A DNA stretch of 64,000 nucleotides from Molanna angustata (GCA_963576475.1 OY754986.1:6507174-6571173), one strand, 5' to 3'; counted from the first letter of the stretch, positions 1 through 11,472 are shown. Notes: generated by a model from the letters alone, not told the origin. Numbers and translations are program-made.

Positions 1-560
1 AATTGTTACATGCGTCAGTCATCTGGAATCCGCAATATAATATTTATACCAACGGTGTATAGCGAATAGGATGAAGGATGAAGGACCTCCGACTAAGTGT
101 ACCTTTATGACATAATAAACTCCAATATTGACTGTGCAGACCTTCTAAAAAAATATTAACTTCAATACACCAAACAGACGAACAAGGCATACCTCAACGT
201 TCTTTTTAGACAAAAAAAACACTTACAACCGCCACTGTACCGATAACTTACCACTTAAAACAATTTAGGAAAGCATCAGTTCGTGGAAATATTCTGTATG
301 TCCCCAGGACCCTTTTTAGGAGCCACATTAGACAGAAATAATTCGTTGTTTTGTTACCAGCAGTGAGTACATATTATCATGAAATCAAAGGTGAGCTGAT
401 TAACATATGTTACTCATATTAACTATACCTATTGATTATTTTTTTAATTTTTGTACGTTGCCCATTTTATTAAATATATAAAAAAAAGAAACAAAAAGTA
501 TAAAATATTTATTTAGTCATCTATAGATTATAACATACCTAATTCTTCTGGGATATAACA
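1..560. other. AT-rich sequence, nothing recognised
   Basis: No coding potential, RNA gene or repeat structure was recognised by eye in this stretch. Confidence 0.5.
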
Positions 561-1340
561 CTAAGATTAATTTGAACCCAGCACTCTTTCTCACCACATA
601 TCTGTGTTAACTGCTAGCCTTTACATCTCTTGGTAGTTGCACATCACTGATCACCGGGTCCATATAATTGTCTCTAGGGTGACCACAATGGTTTTTGCCT
701 TCCGTCGTTCTTCAGGTTCCTATGTACTTGGGTCGTTGTCGAGCAACCATCTTTAGAAGTTACCTTGTGGCTTTGCCAGTATAGTTGGGGGTGACCGCAA
801 CCCCACCCTAGGATTCTGGGCAACAGGTCGGTCCCCCATTCAATTCTTACCTATGGAAGAGCGAGCCAGACGGTGACTCATCAAACGCGGCAACGATCCA
901 GCCTGCATCGTTCAATGAGCGTGGAAATCGAAGAACTGAAAGTACTGTTCATGTGATGTGGTACCTGTAAATCGCCAACACGAATACTAAGGGGTGGAGG
1001 AGCCCCCCGTCATGGTTGGTGGGCACGACCCACTCGGCGGTAGCCCGCCATGATGATGAGACAGGTGTAGCCGACGCTGCGCCTGGTGTGTAAATCGAAG
1101 AACTGAAAGTACTACAGGCGTGGCGAAGGCTCCCTGTGAGAGTCTAGAGTTACCGTGGCACTGTTGGGAGGATAACCTTCGCCATGATTGACGGGCCTTC
1201 ACGTTTGTGGTTGGACCCGTAGTGGTAGTGGTATGAAATATGCTTGATAGTAGTATCTTGTTTTGTCCGACGAGCAGCCGCTCCGGGGACGGACAGAACT
1301 ATTTAGTTCTATAACGTTCCCTATGAAGTGGGGTAAGAGA
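561..1340. other. GC-rich block, unresolved, possibly transposon-derived
   Basis: Clearly more GC-rich than its surroundings. A 21-bp stretch (aatcgaagaactgaaagtac plus t) occurs twice, near 926-946 and 1093-1113. Imperfectly palindromic GC-rich segments lie around 1005-1060, and a short hairpin around 1264-1295 has a GTCCG/CGGAC stem. Both strands are poor in long open frames. The style resembles an untranslated leader of a retrotransposon, but no coding part adjoins it, so the class is not known. Confidence 0.3.
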
Positions 1341-3884
1341 CTATTTAATTTCTTACTGTTCCTTGTTACCTAGAATCTATTTACATGTCTCCTATTATAT
1401 TATATTTTCTAAAAGTATTCAAACAACTGATTTTTGCATTTTCATTGATATCTTACAATATTTTTTTGGAAAAATTTCAATGCTTTGCTTAGAAAGACAC
1501 ATCTTTAAAAGTTACGACAATGTTAATTGTTTATTTTGTGTAGATAAGTTGTTGCTATGATTGGTAATTTTTCGATAATTAATTAAACGCGTGAAGACGT
1601 CCCAAAAATGGATACCAAACTATCCGTGGGCCGCGAGACCCGTGTCTGGATTATGCCAAAGTCCCCGATTAATCCCGCCACGGGCTTCACACAACACGAT
1701 TGCTCCACAAATTTGGCACATAAATTTGGAAATAATCCTCGCTTGATGGCTTACATATTGGAATTTAGGCGAGGGCAAAATGGAATTCCCGTCAGACACA
1801 ATATTGGCCCGAGCAGCAGTGGACCTGATGTTATTTGAACACACGAAAGCTGCGGAACTTAATTTTGCTGTCATAGATGTAACACCATATTCCATATGGA
1901 TCAGGCACGTACTTGTAAAGGTCGAAATTCGTTCATCCTCTGAGTACACATTGCTTGCAACTTTATTATTGCTAGAATGGATATTATGTATTAAAATAGC
2001 CAACCGGTAAACATATACCGTTGAACTATGTGTAAATGTGTAGGTATATGTAACCTGGATAATTTCCAAACAATTTTACCATCTGATCTAAAGTCGTAAT
2101 CTAAACCAATTTAATTCAAAAATTAAACAGCATGATGAGACATCTGATGAAGCAAGTTTATGTACAACGCTTATTGGAACAGAATGGAACAGCCATATTG
2201 ATTCCGAAGGATGGTAAAGTTAAAAATCAGCATAAAAGTGTGACAAATAATATATGAGTGTTTTATTATAAGTAAGGTAATATATGAATGTGTTTTATTA
2301 TTAAAGTTCACTCGGGTTTTGAATCCCGTCATGCAAGTTCAATTCGGTCGGAACCTCATTGGATCTTCATAATACAATCACAGATGTTAAATACTATATT
2401 TTTGTCACATCTTTTCAGTCATACAATACAATTCTCTAAATAATAAACATACGAAATTAACAAGAAATAGGAGACATTGGAACTGAAGTGTGTTCAGTTA
2501 AATACCCCCCTAGCAATTATAGAAAGATCGATGCTCGCTGATTGAAAGCTAGGTGGAGTATGCATCCAATTAACAGGGCATTCGCTAGGCGCTGTGGCGC
2601 TGTATGCTCTGTGAAAATGAAGGAAATTGTTCTTTGTACATATCGGTTTTATCTGCCTACCCCGAAAAAATAAACGACATACTCGTGTCATATGCATTCA
2701 TTATAGTGCATTCTCTAGGAGTTTATTTATTTTTCTTGTATTTGATTTAACTTTCGAAATTTTCATATTGCTCTCACGTTCTTGGAACATTCAGTTTTTT
2801 TTTCATTGGGACATTGTTTTTTTTATAATTTTTGTCGATACAATACAAAATAATAAATCAATATAAAAGAAATGAGCTTCGAAATATGTATTCAAGAATT
2901 GCCAGTCTTTCATGCAGAAGAAAAATTTCGTAGAGAGATTAGCGAAAGTCTAAAGGATTTCAATTCTGTGACAAAATATCAATTAAACAAAGGATATCTT
3001 GTTTCCAAATATTGATCCATTTCTACCTCTAAACAATCCATTGTGCATTTTTTGTTGAAAAGTTCTTTGAAGCGTATTAGAATGAATATAGGATGGTTCC
3101 TACCTTTTACCACTTAGCGTTATTAAAAACTTTTTTTTGCTACATTTATAAAAAAGGCGTATTATACGTCCATTAGATTTTAGATCATAGAAAAGTTATT
3201 AAGCTAAAAGCTTTCATTGTCTCCGTAGAACTCAAACTCTACAATTCAATCGGATTTCATATAATATTACTAGGGAAAAAGTCAGAACAGATTATGTTAC
3301 AATTTAATGAATTTTATTCCAAGTTATAATAGTAATAATAATAAGAAGATTTTATTCCAGTGTTCAATGCAATTCTCTTATATATAGCAATACTTAGTAT
3401 TCAACAATAACCAATTGAATAATTTGTAATTAAAATATTAGTAACTTTTGTAACTATGCCGTGTTGTGTTTGCGATGCTCTTTGAGTAACACATAAAAAT
3501 ATTTGATTTGGGAAGCATGTGATTCATATTAACTAGGTACACCAACGTAGTTAACTACATAGTCTCTTTCTATGGTTCTGAAATAAAAATCGCGTCAGAG
3601 ATTGCATTTATGACAGGTTCTATGGCAGAAATTATGACCTGGTTAATCTATTTTGTGTGAGCCCATATGTTTGTTGATGTAATGATTGTGAGTGCAGAAT
3701 GCTGAGATTGTGTGCCTATTTATGTGGAACGGGAACGGGAAAATATAACCAATTATGAACAATCACATGGTTCATAATTGCTTATATTGTCACTAAAAAT
3801 TGTAAACTCCTAGCCCTAGAAATGGATTTCCTTGTTGGGCAGCAGTAATCTACTAATTATTGTCATAGTTAATATGTTGTCAAA
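1341..3884. other. Unassigned, mostly AT-rich
   Basis: The part at 1605-2070 is less AT-rich and is open on both strands for 75-150 codons, but neither translation has a recognisable domain and no splice sites stand out. The rest, including 2490-2870, shows only short frames in low-complexity sequence. Confidence 0.4.
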
Positions 3885-4016
3885 AATAAATAATAAATAC
3901 ATAAATATATATCGTCTCACAGATCTTGACTGAAAACTCAATTAAAAACTGTCAACTTTGGGAATCAAACCGGGACCCTTACTTCAGCAGTGAGATATCG
4001 AACCATACATGTCACG
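3885..4016 (-). mobile_element. SINE-A, 5' part, diverged
   Basis: Read on the minus strand, a tRNA-like head ends near 4006 and the B-box region (ggtttgattccc-like) is followed by the family body with ctgtgagacgat. The copy stops after that motif and runs into an ATTT-rich tail on its left. The same body follows intact heads in the copies at 10996-11226 and 18185-18415. Confidence 0.6.
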
Positions 4017-4690
4017 AAAACCAATTCATAATATAATTCTGTAAGAATTTTTGGATTTATATAAAAGAAACATGTGTTCATTACAGTTCTTAATAGTTAT
4101 TGATATATTATAGGATAGTTTAAACGTGTATTCATCCCAGTTCTTAATATTTATTGATAAATTATTGGATAGTTCACACGTCCAAAACCAACAAAATCAA
4201 GCAACAATTAGGTACGTCCATATTCTGAACGTCTTTCTGATACGTTTTATCTTATCAATAGGTACCTAATTTTTCGCAAGTTGGGATTTAATGTGATTAA
4301 GAAAACGTGAATCGAAGCAGTAAGATACAGGGGAATCCCGTCCTGCCATCTTTCTTGGTTCTTACACACAATCCTAACCAATAGATTCCCCTAGAATCCA
4401 ATATTTTCCCTTTATTAAAAGATAAAGTGTTTTCTGCGCGGATATTGCAGTATTAGGGTATCGTTAACGTTTTCCAAATTCGAAGACTTTATTCGGAAGT
4501 AATTCGACATCGTTCATTTACAACTTAGCTAATACACACATTTTTAACGAATTTAACGAATTGATTGATTGGACAAACCAACTAAAGATGTATTTATTAA
4601 TGAAGTTAAAATTTTATTTGAAATATAAAATACAACATATAATGACCTTATAACCTTTCTTAATTTTTTGCTTGCGTCATCAGCGACATA
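4017..4690. other. Unassigned AT-rich sequence
   Basis: Contains two near-identical pieces (ttcttaatatttattgat-like) near 4087 and 4140. Nothing else was recognised. Confidence 0.4.
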
Positions 4691-5281
4691 TCTTTGTATA
4701 TATATATATAATACTTCTGTACGTGTGTATGTCACTGAACTCTTCCTAAACGGCTAAACAAATTTTGATGAAATTTTATGTGTGTGTTTTTGTGAATCCC
4801 TGAATGGTTTAGATTCAAAAAATGGAATTTTAAACATTAATTTAGTAAAAATAAAAACTATGATTTTTTTATGACTTTAAATTATTACAGGTGGCGCTAA
4901 TGTCGAATTAGCAATGTTTAGTTTTTCCATCTGACAACACTAAGAAATATATCATTTGCGTCGTAGTTTGGATTTTTTTGACATTTAAAATTCTTTTCGC
5001 TCTGTTTCGGTATTATTCATATTTCAATTATATACATGTGCATGGAATTTCGATTTCTGTTCACTGTTTCGTTATTACTCATATTTCAATTCGTTCGTTT
5101 CCGTGTCCAGACCATATACTTATGCTTTATTATATACGAAATGACAATCAATCTAACCTCAAAGTGTTTAACGGCTCATCGAACAAGAAAATGTCAGTTT
5201 GCTCAGCGAATAATAACATCCATATGATTCGAAAATATGTTACATAGTTTGGTTCACAAATAGTTCGGGCAGGTCCGCTAG
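4691..5281 (+). mobile_element. Non-autonomous Helitron
   Basis: Starts with TC after an A, followed by a TA-rich stretch and the block gtcactgaactcttcctaa through aaattttgatgaaat, which I know as a recurrent Helitron 5' region in insects. It ends in ggtccgCTAG followed by T. TC...CTAG ends inserted between A and T are the Helitron hallmark. No Rep or helicase domain is encoded, so it would depend on an autonomous partner. No strong 3' subterminal hairpin was found by eye, which lowers certainty. Confidence 0.55.
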
Positions 5282-5309
5282 TTTAGTATATTTAGTTGAT
5301 TATTTACTT

Positions 5310-5590
5310 TCTGTACCTTACATAATTATTTATTCATTTTTGTCTTCTTGTAATTGTTTTTATTGCCAAATCGCAAAATACTTCCAACCAACCAGAGTTG
5401 ATTCTTGTATACAATTCAAAGTGTTCAGTGTCAATCAGATTATGATACGACAAACAAATAAAAAAATGTAGGTATGCAGTAAAGATAATAAAGATAACAG
5501 AAGGAAAGCAAAGAAGATAGACTAAAAAAGATTGAATATAATAACAGGAAAACAAAAGGATTAGAAGAGGAAGAAGAAAGTATGTTTTAT
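5310..5590 (-). mobile_element. LINE-X 3' end
   Basis: On the minus strand this has the family signature ctctggttggttggaag, a degenerate attttgcgatttggcaat hairpin and a short tail. It is the 3' UTR of a Jockey-like LINE whose coding end is seen at 41521-42118. No coding part remains here. Confidence 0.55.
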
Positions 5591-5999
5591 CAGGTAGATA
5601 TTTTTGATTAAGCCTTTTTTAATTATTTTAATGAGTAAAAATGACGAGTTGTTGCCAGACAGATAATATATGTATCAAAACCAACCACAGTAAATGTCAA
5701 ATATAGTGTGGATTCTATGAACCCTGAGCAGTGGTGGCTTTGTCAGATAACTGATAAAGAAGGTGTAGAAAAACGCTGACAGACACCTGTAAAGCTTAAT
5801 TTAATTAAAATGTAATTTTTACTGCGCCTGTAGTTTTCCAGGAACGCAATTTGTATATCACACAACGTAAGTAAAGACACAATATGGACAAAAAACATAG
5901 TAAAGAATACACAAAGCTGACATAAGCTACAAATCAAGGCGAAGGAATTGGTACACAAAATGAGGTGGAAAGGGGTATCAAAAACATATTGAAAGTTTA
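5591..5999. other. Unassigned
   Basis: No recognised feature. Confidence 0.4.
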
Positions 6000-6612
6000 A
6001 ATATAAATCGAATATTAATGACACATTTATGTTGTACTAAAATTACTTGTCTGAAAATGCGAGAGGCATCAATCCAATCTTCAATAATCATCAATAACTA
6101 CGCATTTGAAACAGTAGAACAATTTACATATCTCAGTTCCATCGTTAACAAGGAGAATGATATGAACATTGGGAAGAGGATTCTTGCAGTTAACCGGAGT
6201 TACTTTGGTCTCATTGGACAATTGAAGTCACGCCTGTTGTCCAAAAATTCTAAAGCCACGCTATACAAGACACTAATTAAAATAGTTTTAACATATGCCT
6301 CAGAAACCTGGACATTAACGAAATACGATGAATACAGACTGGACGCTTTTGAATGAAAAATACCTATTACGCCCTTGAGGTGACCACGGTTGTCACTAAA
6401 CGGCGCTTTATAAATTGTCCTTATTATTATTATTATTATTACGCAGAAAATATGGACCTATTAACGACGGTCAATCATTCGACGGACTGTCGGGCTATGG
6501 GGCAGCAGAACTGGAAGGTGGCAGCCAGCGATAGAGCAGTATAGAGAAGATTCTTGGAGGCAGCTAGGACCCATCAAGGGTTGTGACGCTGAGTATGATG
6601 ATGATGATGATG
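6000..6612 (+). pseudogene. RTE-type LINE reverse transcriptase, C-terminal relic
   Basis: The translation from about 6018 gives the thumb/C-terminal part of an RTE-like reverse transcriptase (FTYLSSIV, then LYKTLIKIVLTYASETWTLT), open to a TGA at 6354. The match resumes in another frame after 6441 (RRKYGPIN) and ends in a degenerate WRR motif before a TGATGATGA tail at about 6594-6613, typical of this LINE group. The palm with the YxDD motif is missing (5' truncation). The coding part is interrupted by the insertion at 6372-6436 and by frame changes, so it is dead. Confidence 0.75.
6372..6436 (+). mobile_element. 65-bp LINE-Y 3'-end insertion
   Basis: Consists only of the terminal hairpin of LINE-Y (gtgac...gtcac, then cggcgctttataaattg) plus a TTA-repeat tail. 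It is nested in the RTE relic and flanked by tattacg at 6365-6371 and 6437-6443, a likely target-site duplication, although the right copy merges with the tail. The same 3' end closes the long LINE at 53574-55807 (minus) and the fragment at 29880-30062. Confidence 0.75.
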
Positions 6613-7125
6613 ATAAAAGTATTCGTCACTCGAAATATAAATTGATTTATTATTTATGAGTTATTTTTCAATTTTCATTTCCAACCATTCCACAAATATT
6701 TGAATACTTGCTAATGCCATGTTATAGATTGTTGTTTTGTGGGATAAACCTTTTTTTTGTATTTAATGTTAAGGTTCCTCGTAATTTTTCTGATGAAAAA
6801 GCATGAACTCGACTTACGAATTCATTTGTTGATAATTGAATTTTTCTATGATTTTTAACTAGACGTAAAAATGTTCCTGAGAAAATTTACATAATTTAAC
6901 AAAGCGCTAAGCCTATAAAACAGTTGTTAAATTCTTATTTTATTTGTTATTAATTTAATGCCAGAGGTTCTGGGCCGTAATACCACGATCACCTGGAAAT
7001 TTCTCCCTTCTACCTCGCTAATAAATTCTTCGAAATGCTTAACGAAGTACTTACGAAACGTTTATATCCGGAGAAGAAGAAAAAAATAATCGATTTAGAA
7101 AAATCAACATGGTAGCTTCGCCGAT
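6613..7125. other. Unassigned
   Basis: AT-rich, no recognised feature. Confidence 0.4.
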
Positions 7126-7395
7126 ATGTTTAAATACTTAAAAATGGAATTATCAGATCGCGAGATTAATTTTTATAAAACAACGTTATTGCTTCAAAAA
7201 GAGGTGGGCCCCGAAGACCAAGTAGACCATTTTGAAGTCCACAGTAACAAGAAATCTCTGCAAAGAGTCAAAGCTTCGTTCATAAGACGTGGAGGAAAGA
7301 AGGACTCGGAGGTAAAGGACAAAGATACCCGACCCCAAGTGAATGAGATGAAGGCTAGGATAAAGAAGAAAAAAAAAATAACAAACAATTATTAA
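7126..7395 (+). CDS. Hypothetical open frame, 89 residues
   Basis: An ATG-initiated frame in a stretch less AT-rich than its surroundings. The product is charged, with a lysine-rich end (RIKKKKKIT). No family is recognised and no splice signals or promoter are evident. The A-rich end could instead be the tail of an old retrocopy. The opposite strand is also open for 64 codons. Probably not a functional gene. Confidence 0.15.
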   Translation: MFKYLKMELSDREINFYKTTLLLQKEVGPEDQVDHFEVHSNKKSLQRVKASFIRRGGKKDSEVKDKDTRPQVNEMKARIKKKKKITNNY

Positions 7396-8960
7396 ATTTA
7401 GTAAAATATTTGAACAAAAGTAAAACTTATTTTAATAACACTGCTAGTTTCAAGAATAATCATTCTTTTACTCGGGTGAGTTAAATCTAAAACTACCTAT
7501 ATTGTCCCATACAGCAATTTGTTGGTGAGGTAAATGAATGAATTAACTTTGAATTACAATATAATATTAGGTATTTATTACAGGTAACAAATACATATCA
7601 TGTGCATGCGTACATGTGGACATGTGTATGTATGTATCCATGGCTGCGTGTGTGTACGTACCTACATGTAAATAAGCGTGTATATATATGTGTCACTGGT
7701 GGGTGTGTCATTGGTCTATGATATATTGTGTCATTGGTATATATATATTATTTTTCTATGTGTTGTATTTTGTTTTTTATTTTCTTGTCAAACAATATAT
7801 TTTAAATACACTGATTTTACGTGTCATTTTTATGGAAGTGTATAATTATAATTTTTTTTCTCACATTGTTATTATTGTTTTTTTTTTTTGTTTATTGTCG
7901 ATCATGTGGTTGATGTTTATGATGTTGTTGTTTTGATGTGTGCGTATGTATGTGCATGTGTGTTTGTGTATGTGTGCATATATGCATGTATATATGTGTA
8001 ATGTATATTATTGTATTTTACTGAATAACCTCACCTTAAGACAGGTTTAGGTGAGGTTATCTAAAGTAATAAAGCAATCAAAATGTTAGTGTATGTGTGT
8101 GTGTGTGTGTATGTGTGTGTGTGTGTGTTTGTCTCACGCCTTCTGAAAAACCAAGAGCATCTAAAAATCTAATTTATGTGCGAACGTGTACCTGTATACC
8201 TGATGCAGTGTCACGCTAAAAATAATGCGATAAAAATGCTGAATTTTAAAAATATTTCAATAATTATTTTTTTCATACAAAATTTTCCAAGTCGTATCTG
8301 TCAAAAAAGTGTACATTTTGCACGCATATATCTGTTAGTTTAAAAGTTAGAAGTACGTATTTACACGAAAAAAATTTACTTTCAAGTATAACTTAGCGTT
8401 TAAGTGAAAAACATGGTGAATATTTTGTATAATTATAATGTTTAACTTATTTTTAAAGTAAGCGTTTTGTACATAAATGCCGCCATTTTAATATCTTTTC
8501 ATACAATATTTCATTTTCCTACCGAATGAATATGTTCTTGAAAATAATAAACCTTTGAAATAAATATAAATATGAAATAATAAAATGAAACACAAGACAT
8601 TACAGCAAGTTTTAAGACGTATATTGTAAAAGTCTGTTAATTATTAGTAAAGATATGGGCAAAATAAAATTGCATAATTTGTATATAATATTTGATATTT
8701 CGGACAATTTTCATTTTTATGGCATCGAACAAACCAATGTAGGTACCTACATATTCAAAAAATGTATCCGAACCATTCGATATTACTTACGTGTTCGAAT
8801 CGTTTCCATGGCTACAGAAAGAATGTGATATTCAAATAAAATTTGTTAGGAATCGAATTTATTTAGAAGGTTGTTGTAGGTAGGTACCTACCTAATACTA
8901 TTTACTTACAAATCAACAATAATATACCTATACTGATTTCCTATAGGAAAATTATTTTAT
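7396..8960. other. Unassigned, with cryptic simple sequence
   Basis: 7580-8010 is rich in degenerate ATGT/GTGT/TATA simple sequence, and a (GT)n run lies at about 8093-8128. A short hairpin is listed separately. A gtaggtaggtacctacctaa palindrome lies near 8877. No coding signal was found. Confidence 0.45.
8025..8060. repeat. 12-bp perfect inverted repeat (hairpin)
   Basis: ataacctcacct at 8025-8036 and its exact reverse complement at 8049-8060 flank a 12-nt loop. Pairing continues imperfectly outward (ttactg with taaagtaa). Function unknown. Confidence 0.7.
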
Positions 8961-9008
8961 TTATTTATTTATCAACCGTTTGTCCGATTATAATGAAACT
9001 TTGGTGAA

Positions 9009-9415
9009 TTGTCGAGCGTATGCCCAGGATGGTTTTTGGATTTAAACTTTTTTCTTATTCTTCTTCTTCTTCGTGTATTTGGTCGTTTTACCTATGAAGG
9101 GGGAGTATCCTGGGAAAAGAAGGTCCGACTGTCCCTCCATCTCTTCACAGGTCTTCCAGGACGGGTTCTGCATATAAACTTTTTTCTTCTTTTTCTTCAA
9201 CGTGTACTTGGTCATCTTACCTATGAAGATGAACTATCCTGGGAGATGAAGGTCCAACTGTCCTTCCATCTCTTCGCAGGTATCTGGGTTTAAACTTTTT
9301 TCTTCTTCTTCGTGTATTTAGTCATTTTACCTATTAAGTAGAGCATCCTGGGAAAAGAATGTTCTTTCATCTCTTCGCGGTTCTTCCAGGATGGTTTCTG
9401 GATTTAAACTTTTCT
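9009..9415 (-). repeat. Three tandem copies of an RTE-derived segment
   Basis: A segment of about 120-150 bp recurs three times (ggatttaaacttttttcttc, tacctatgaag, atcctgggaaaagaaggtc, ctgtccctccatctcttc). Its reverse strand encodes RPVKRWRDS-like residues followed by a GAA-rich tail, the C-terminal signature of RTE-type LINE proteins (compare RSPKRWRDSW at 25943-26260). These are relics, not genes. Confidence 0.55.
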
Positions 9416-9419
9416 TAAC

Positions 9420-9596
9420 CGACTGATGGGACGGGATGTAATGAAGGGAAGGGATGCACTAAAGGGCCTGAAGGGACGGGAGGTATAAAACTGCCTGAAG
9501 GGACGGAAGGTAGTGAAGGGTCTGATGGGAAGGGACGTAATGAGGGATTAAAGGGACGGGAGGTACTGAAGGGCCTGAAGCGGCGGGTCCTGGAGT
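9420..9596. repeat. Degenerate 18-bp minisatellite
   Basis: Units of the form gggacgggaggtactgaa. This is the reverse complement of the cleaner array at 15998-16283, so the two arrays share an origin but lie in opposite orientation. Confidence 0.7.
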
Positions 9597-9639
9597 CTAA
9601 TTCTGTTTCTTCTTAATTTTATGTTCTTAACGTACCGGA

Positions 9640-9935
9640 TCATACCAGATCAAACCAGACCAAAACACACCAGACCAAACCAGAAAAAACTAGATCAAAC
9701 CAGATTAAACCAGATCGAACCAGACTAAACCAGAGCAAACCAAAACAAACCAGATTAAACCAGATCAAAACAGATCAAAACAGATCAAAACAGATCAAAA
9801 CAGATCAAAACAGATCAAACCAGATCAAACCAGACCAAACCGAACCAAAACAAACTAAATCAGACCAAACCAAAACACAACAAACCAAACCAAACCAGAC
9901 CAAAACAGATCAAACCAGACCAAACTAGACTATTT
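9640..9935. repeat. CCAGATCAAA-type minisatellite
   Basis: About 30 degenerate units of 9-11 bp (accagatcaa / accagaccaa / acagatcaaa), with a homogeneous sub-run near 9765-9825. Not seen in copy 2 of the Helitron-like element. Confidence 0.85.
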
Positions 9936-10188
9936 TTAAATATTATGTTATGTATTTGAATTTAAAGCAACTGAGTTTGACATTGCATATTTGACATCGG
10001 CAGCATGAAAGAAAACAAATTTTGGTTTGACGTGATTTTTTATTCAATTTTATGTATATGTAATATATGTATATTAAACTTAATGTACTCGTTCTCCGTA
10101 TAAACTTTAACTCAGTCAAATCTCATACTCCTCCGCGCGAGCATTTTTTGTTAAGTATTTTCTAACTTATAATAATATACAGATTGCA

Positions 10189-10430
10189 ATACACTGATGA
10201 GACGCTTAAAAAATACGTTTTTTGCTATGGAAACTAGACGGATTTAACGATTTAAATTATCAATGTTAATAATTTTCTCCTTCAACTTTCCAAGCTGTCA
10301 AATGTGTAACGTTTTTATGGACGATTAAAAAACATCAATATCTAAGGTAGGTACCTACTTTCCTTATCAAAAACAAACAAAAAAACATGAAATCTTAATT
10401 TAATGGGCAAGAAAATCTATTCAGTTTCAT
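10189..10430. other. Unassigned
   Basis: AT-rich, with a gtaggtacctac palindrome near 10346. No recognised feature. Confidence 0.4.
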
Positions 10431-10484
10431 TACTGAAAATGAAACACAAGGAAAAAACTCCATAACAAACTCAGCTCCCAGATT

Positions 10485-10670
10485 TTAGCGAGATCCAATT
10501 TTCGAGATTTCAAAGTGGCCAGCGTCATTGTCTTTACGAGGGTCATTATTTTTAAGACTTTCATCGCGGAGGCGAAGTTCAAAGATTGTCACGACCAAAT
10601 CGGAGTCGTTGTAGACAAAAAAAGAATACATAAGACCACTCGATACCTCCTCCTCTACCTCCTTTGTCCG
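10485..10670 (-). CDS. Very tentative exon candidate
   Basis: A segment of balanced composition. On the minus strand a plausible acceptor (ttgattagttcccacag) precedes 61 open codons starting CGG at 10670 and ending at TAA 10485-10487. An attaaa lies about 95 nt beyond the stop. Its start phase (0) would fit the donor of the exon candidate at 12800-12924. Against this, the plus strand is also open for about 70 codons and no family is recognised. If it is not an exon, it is simply less AT-rich intergenic DNA. Confidence 0.2.
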   Translation of the reverse strand, partial: RTKEVEEEVSSGLMYSFFVYNDSDLVVTIFELRLRDESLKNNDPRKDNDAGHFEISKIGSR

Positions 10671-10887
10671 CTGTGGGAACTAATCAAGAGATGACTTATC
10701 AAAGTCATCAACTCGACATGGCTTTTGAAAAAAAATATTCTGTGTGCGCATACTCATTTTTAACCTAAACGCACAATCTCAAAATATACAATACACAAAT
10801 CATCTCATACAAACAATCTGATATCAGATATTCTGAGCAGTAACCATAACTTCTACTTCGTTGCATAATTTTTATCTGTTAACCTTC

Positions 10888-10982
10888 TTATGTAGTTCAG
10901 ACGGTTAGATATACGACTAATGAGACATAGGTTGGGGGTTCCTTTGCCGGAGGAAACGCAGTTTTTAGACGATAAACATCGT
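10888..10982 (+). mobile_element. SINE-A, heavily decayed
   Basis: tagttcagacggttagatat matches the family A-box region. The B-box region is degenerate (gttgggggttcctttgcc), and agacgataaacatcg matches the family body. Immediately upstream of a well-preserved copy. Confidence 0.5.
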
Positions 10983-10995
10983 TATGACAAAATTT

Positions 10996-11226
10996 GTCGG
11001 CCTTCGTAGCTCAGTTGGTTAGATATCTGACTGCTGAGCCAAAGGTTCCGGGTTCGATACCCGGTGGAGACACATTTTTAATTGTTTTCAGTTTGGATCT
11101 GTGAGACGATTAATATCGTAAGTCTCCAGAATGTGGCAACTTGTTATTGGGTGAATGTTAAATTAATATTTGACATAGTACCTGTTAGTTGCCCGAGAAG
11201 CATTATTAAATAAATAAATAAATAAA
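10996..11226 (+). mobile_element. SINE-A, nearly full length
   Basis: tRNA-derived head with A-box tagctcagttgg (11007-11018) and B-box ggttcgatacc (11051-11061) inside a paired T-arm (ccggg/cccgg). A body with gatctgtgagacgattaata and cctgttagttgcccgag follows, then a TAAA-repeat tail. An RNA polymerase III promoter is therefore present, but the acceptor ends do not pair, so this is a SINE rather than a tRNA gene. About 230 bp appears to be full family length. Confidence 0.85.
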
Positions 11227-11257
11227 AATATTTTATGACAAACTTTTAACATCATGT

Positions 11258-11472
11258 CAGTCTTCGTAGCTCAGTTGGTGAGGTATCTACTGATCCAAAG
11301 GTCCCGGGTTCAATCCCCGGTGAAGTCACAGTTTTTAATTGTCCTTTTTTTTGGTTTTTATTGAAGATTAATATCGTTAGTTTCTAGAAAATTTTAGCTT
11401 TGTTATTGGCTGCGTGTTAAAATAAAAAATTGTTTAGTAGGTACCTACCTCCAAGTGCCCAAAAAACAATAA
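11258..11472 (+). mobile_element. SINE-A, diverged
   Basis: The A-box tagctcagttgg is intact, and the B-box is ggttcaatccc. Body and end (ccaagtgcccaaaa) are diverged, and the linker between the boxes is shortened. Third member of a head-to-tail cluster. Confidence 0.7.

Larger units (their letters stand above)
8961..10188 (-). mobile_element. Helitron-like element, copy 1 (left end truncated)
   Basis: On the minus strand the right end begins TCTGTATATTATTATAAG after an A, then a segment with cggaggagtatgagattt. The same layout starts the element at 15704-17243. Going left it contains a CCAGATCAAA-type minisatellite, an 18-bp minisatellite and RTE-derived repeats. No CTAG terminus is found at the left edge near 8961. 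Compared with copy 2, the block of minisatellite plus RTE-derived repeats is in the opposite orientation. Confidence 0.45.

Noticed and set aside
987..1202. Minus-strand frame of 71 codons
   Set aside because: Lies in an unresolved GC-rich block with no domain, start context or splice sites.
1620..2069. Minus-strand frame of 149 codons
   Set aside because: The plus strand is equally open over much of it; no recognised motif and low-complexity ends.
11000..11072. tRNA gene (also at 17391, 18190 and 31205)
   Set aside because: A- and B-boxes are present, but acceptor stems do not pair and the same heads are joined to repeated bodies with tails, so they are SINEs.
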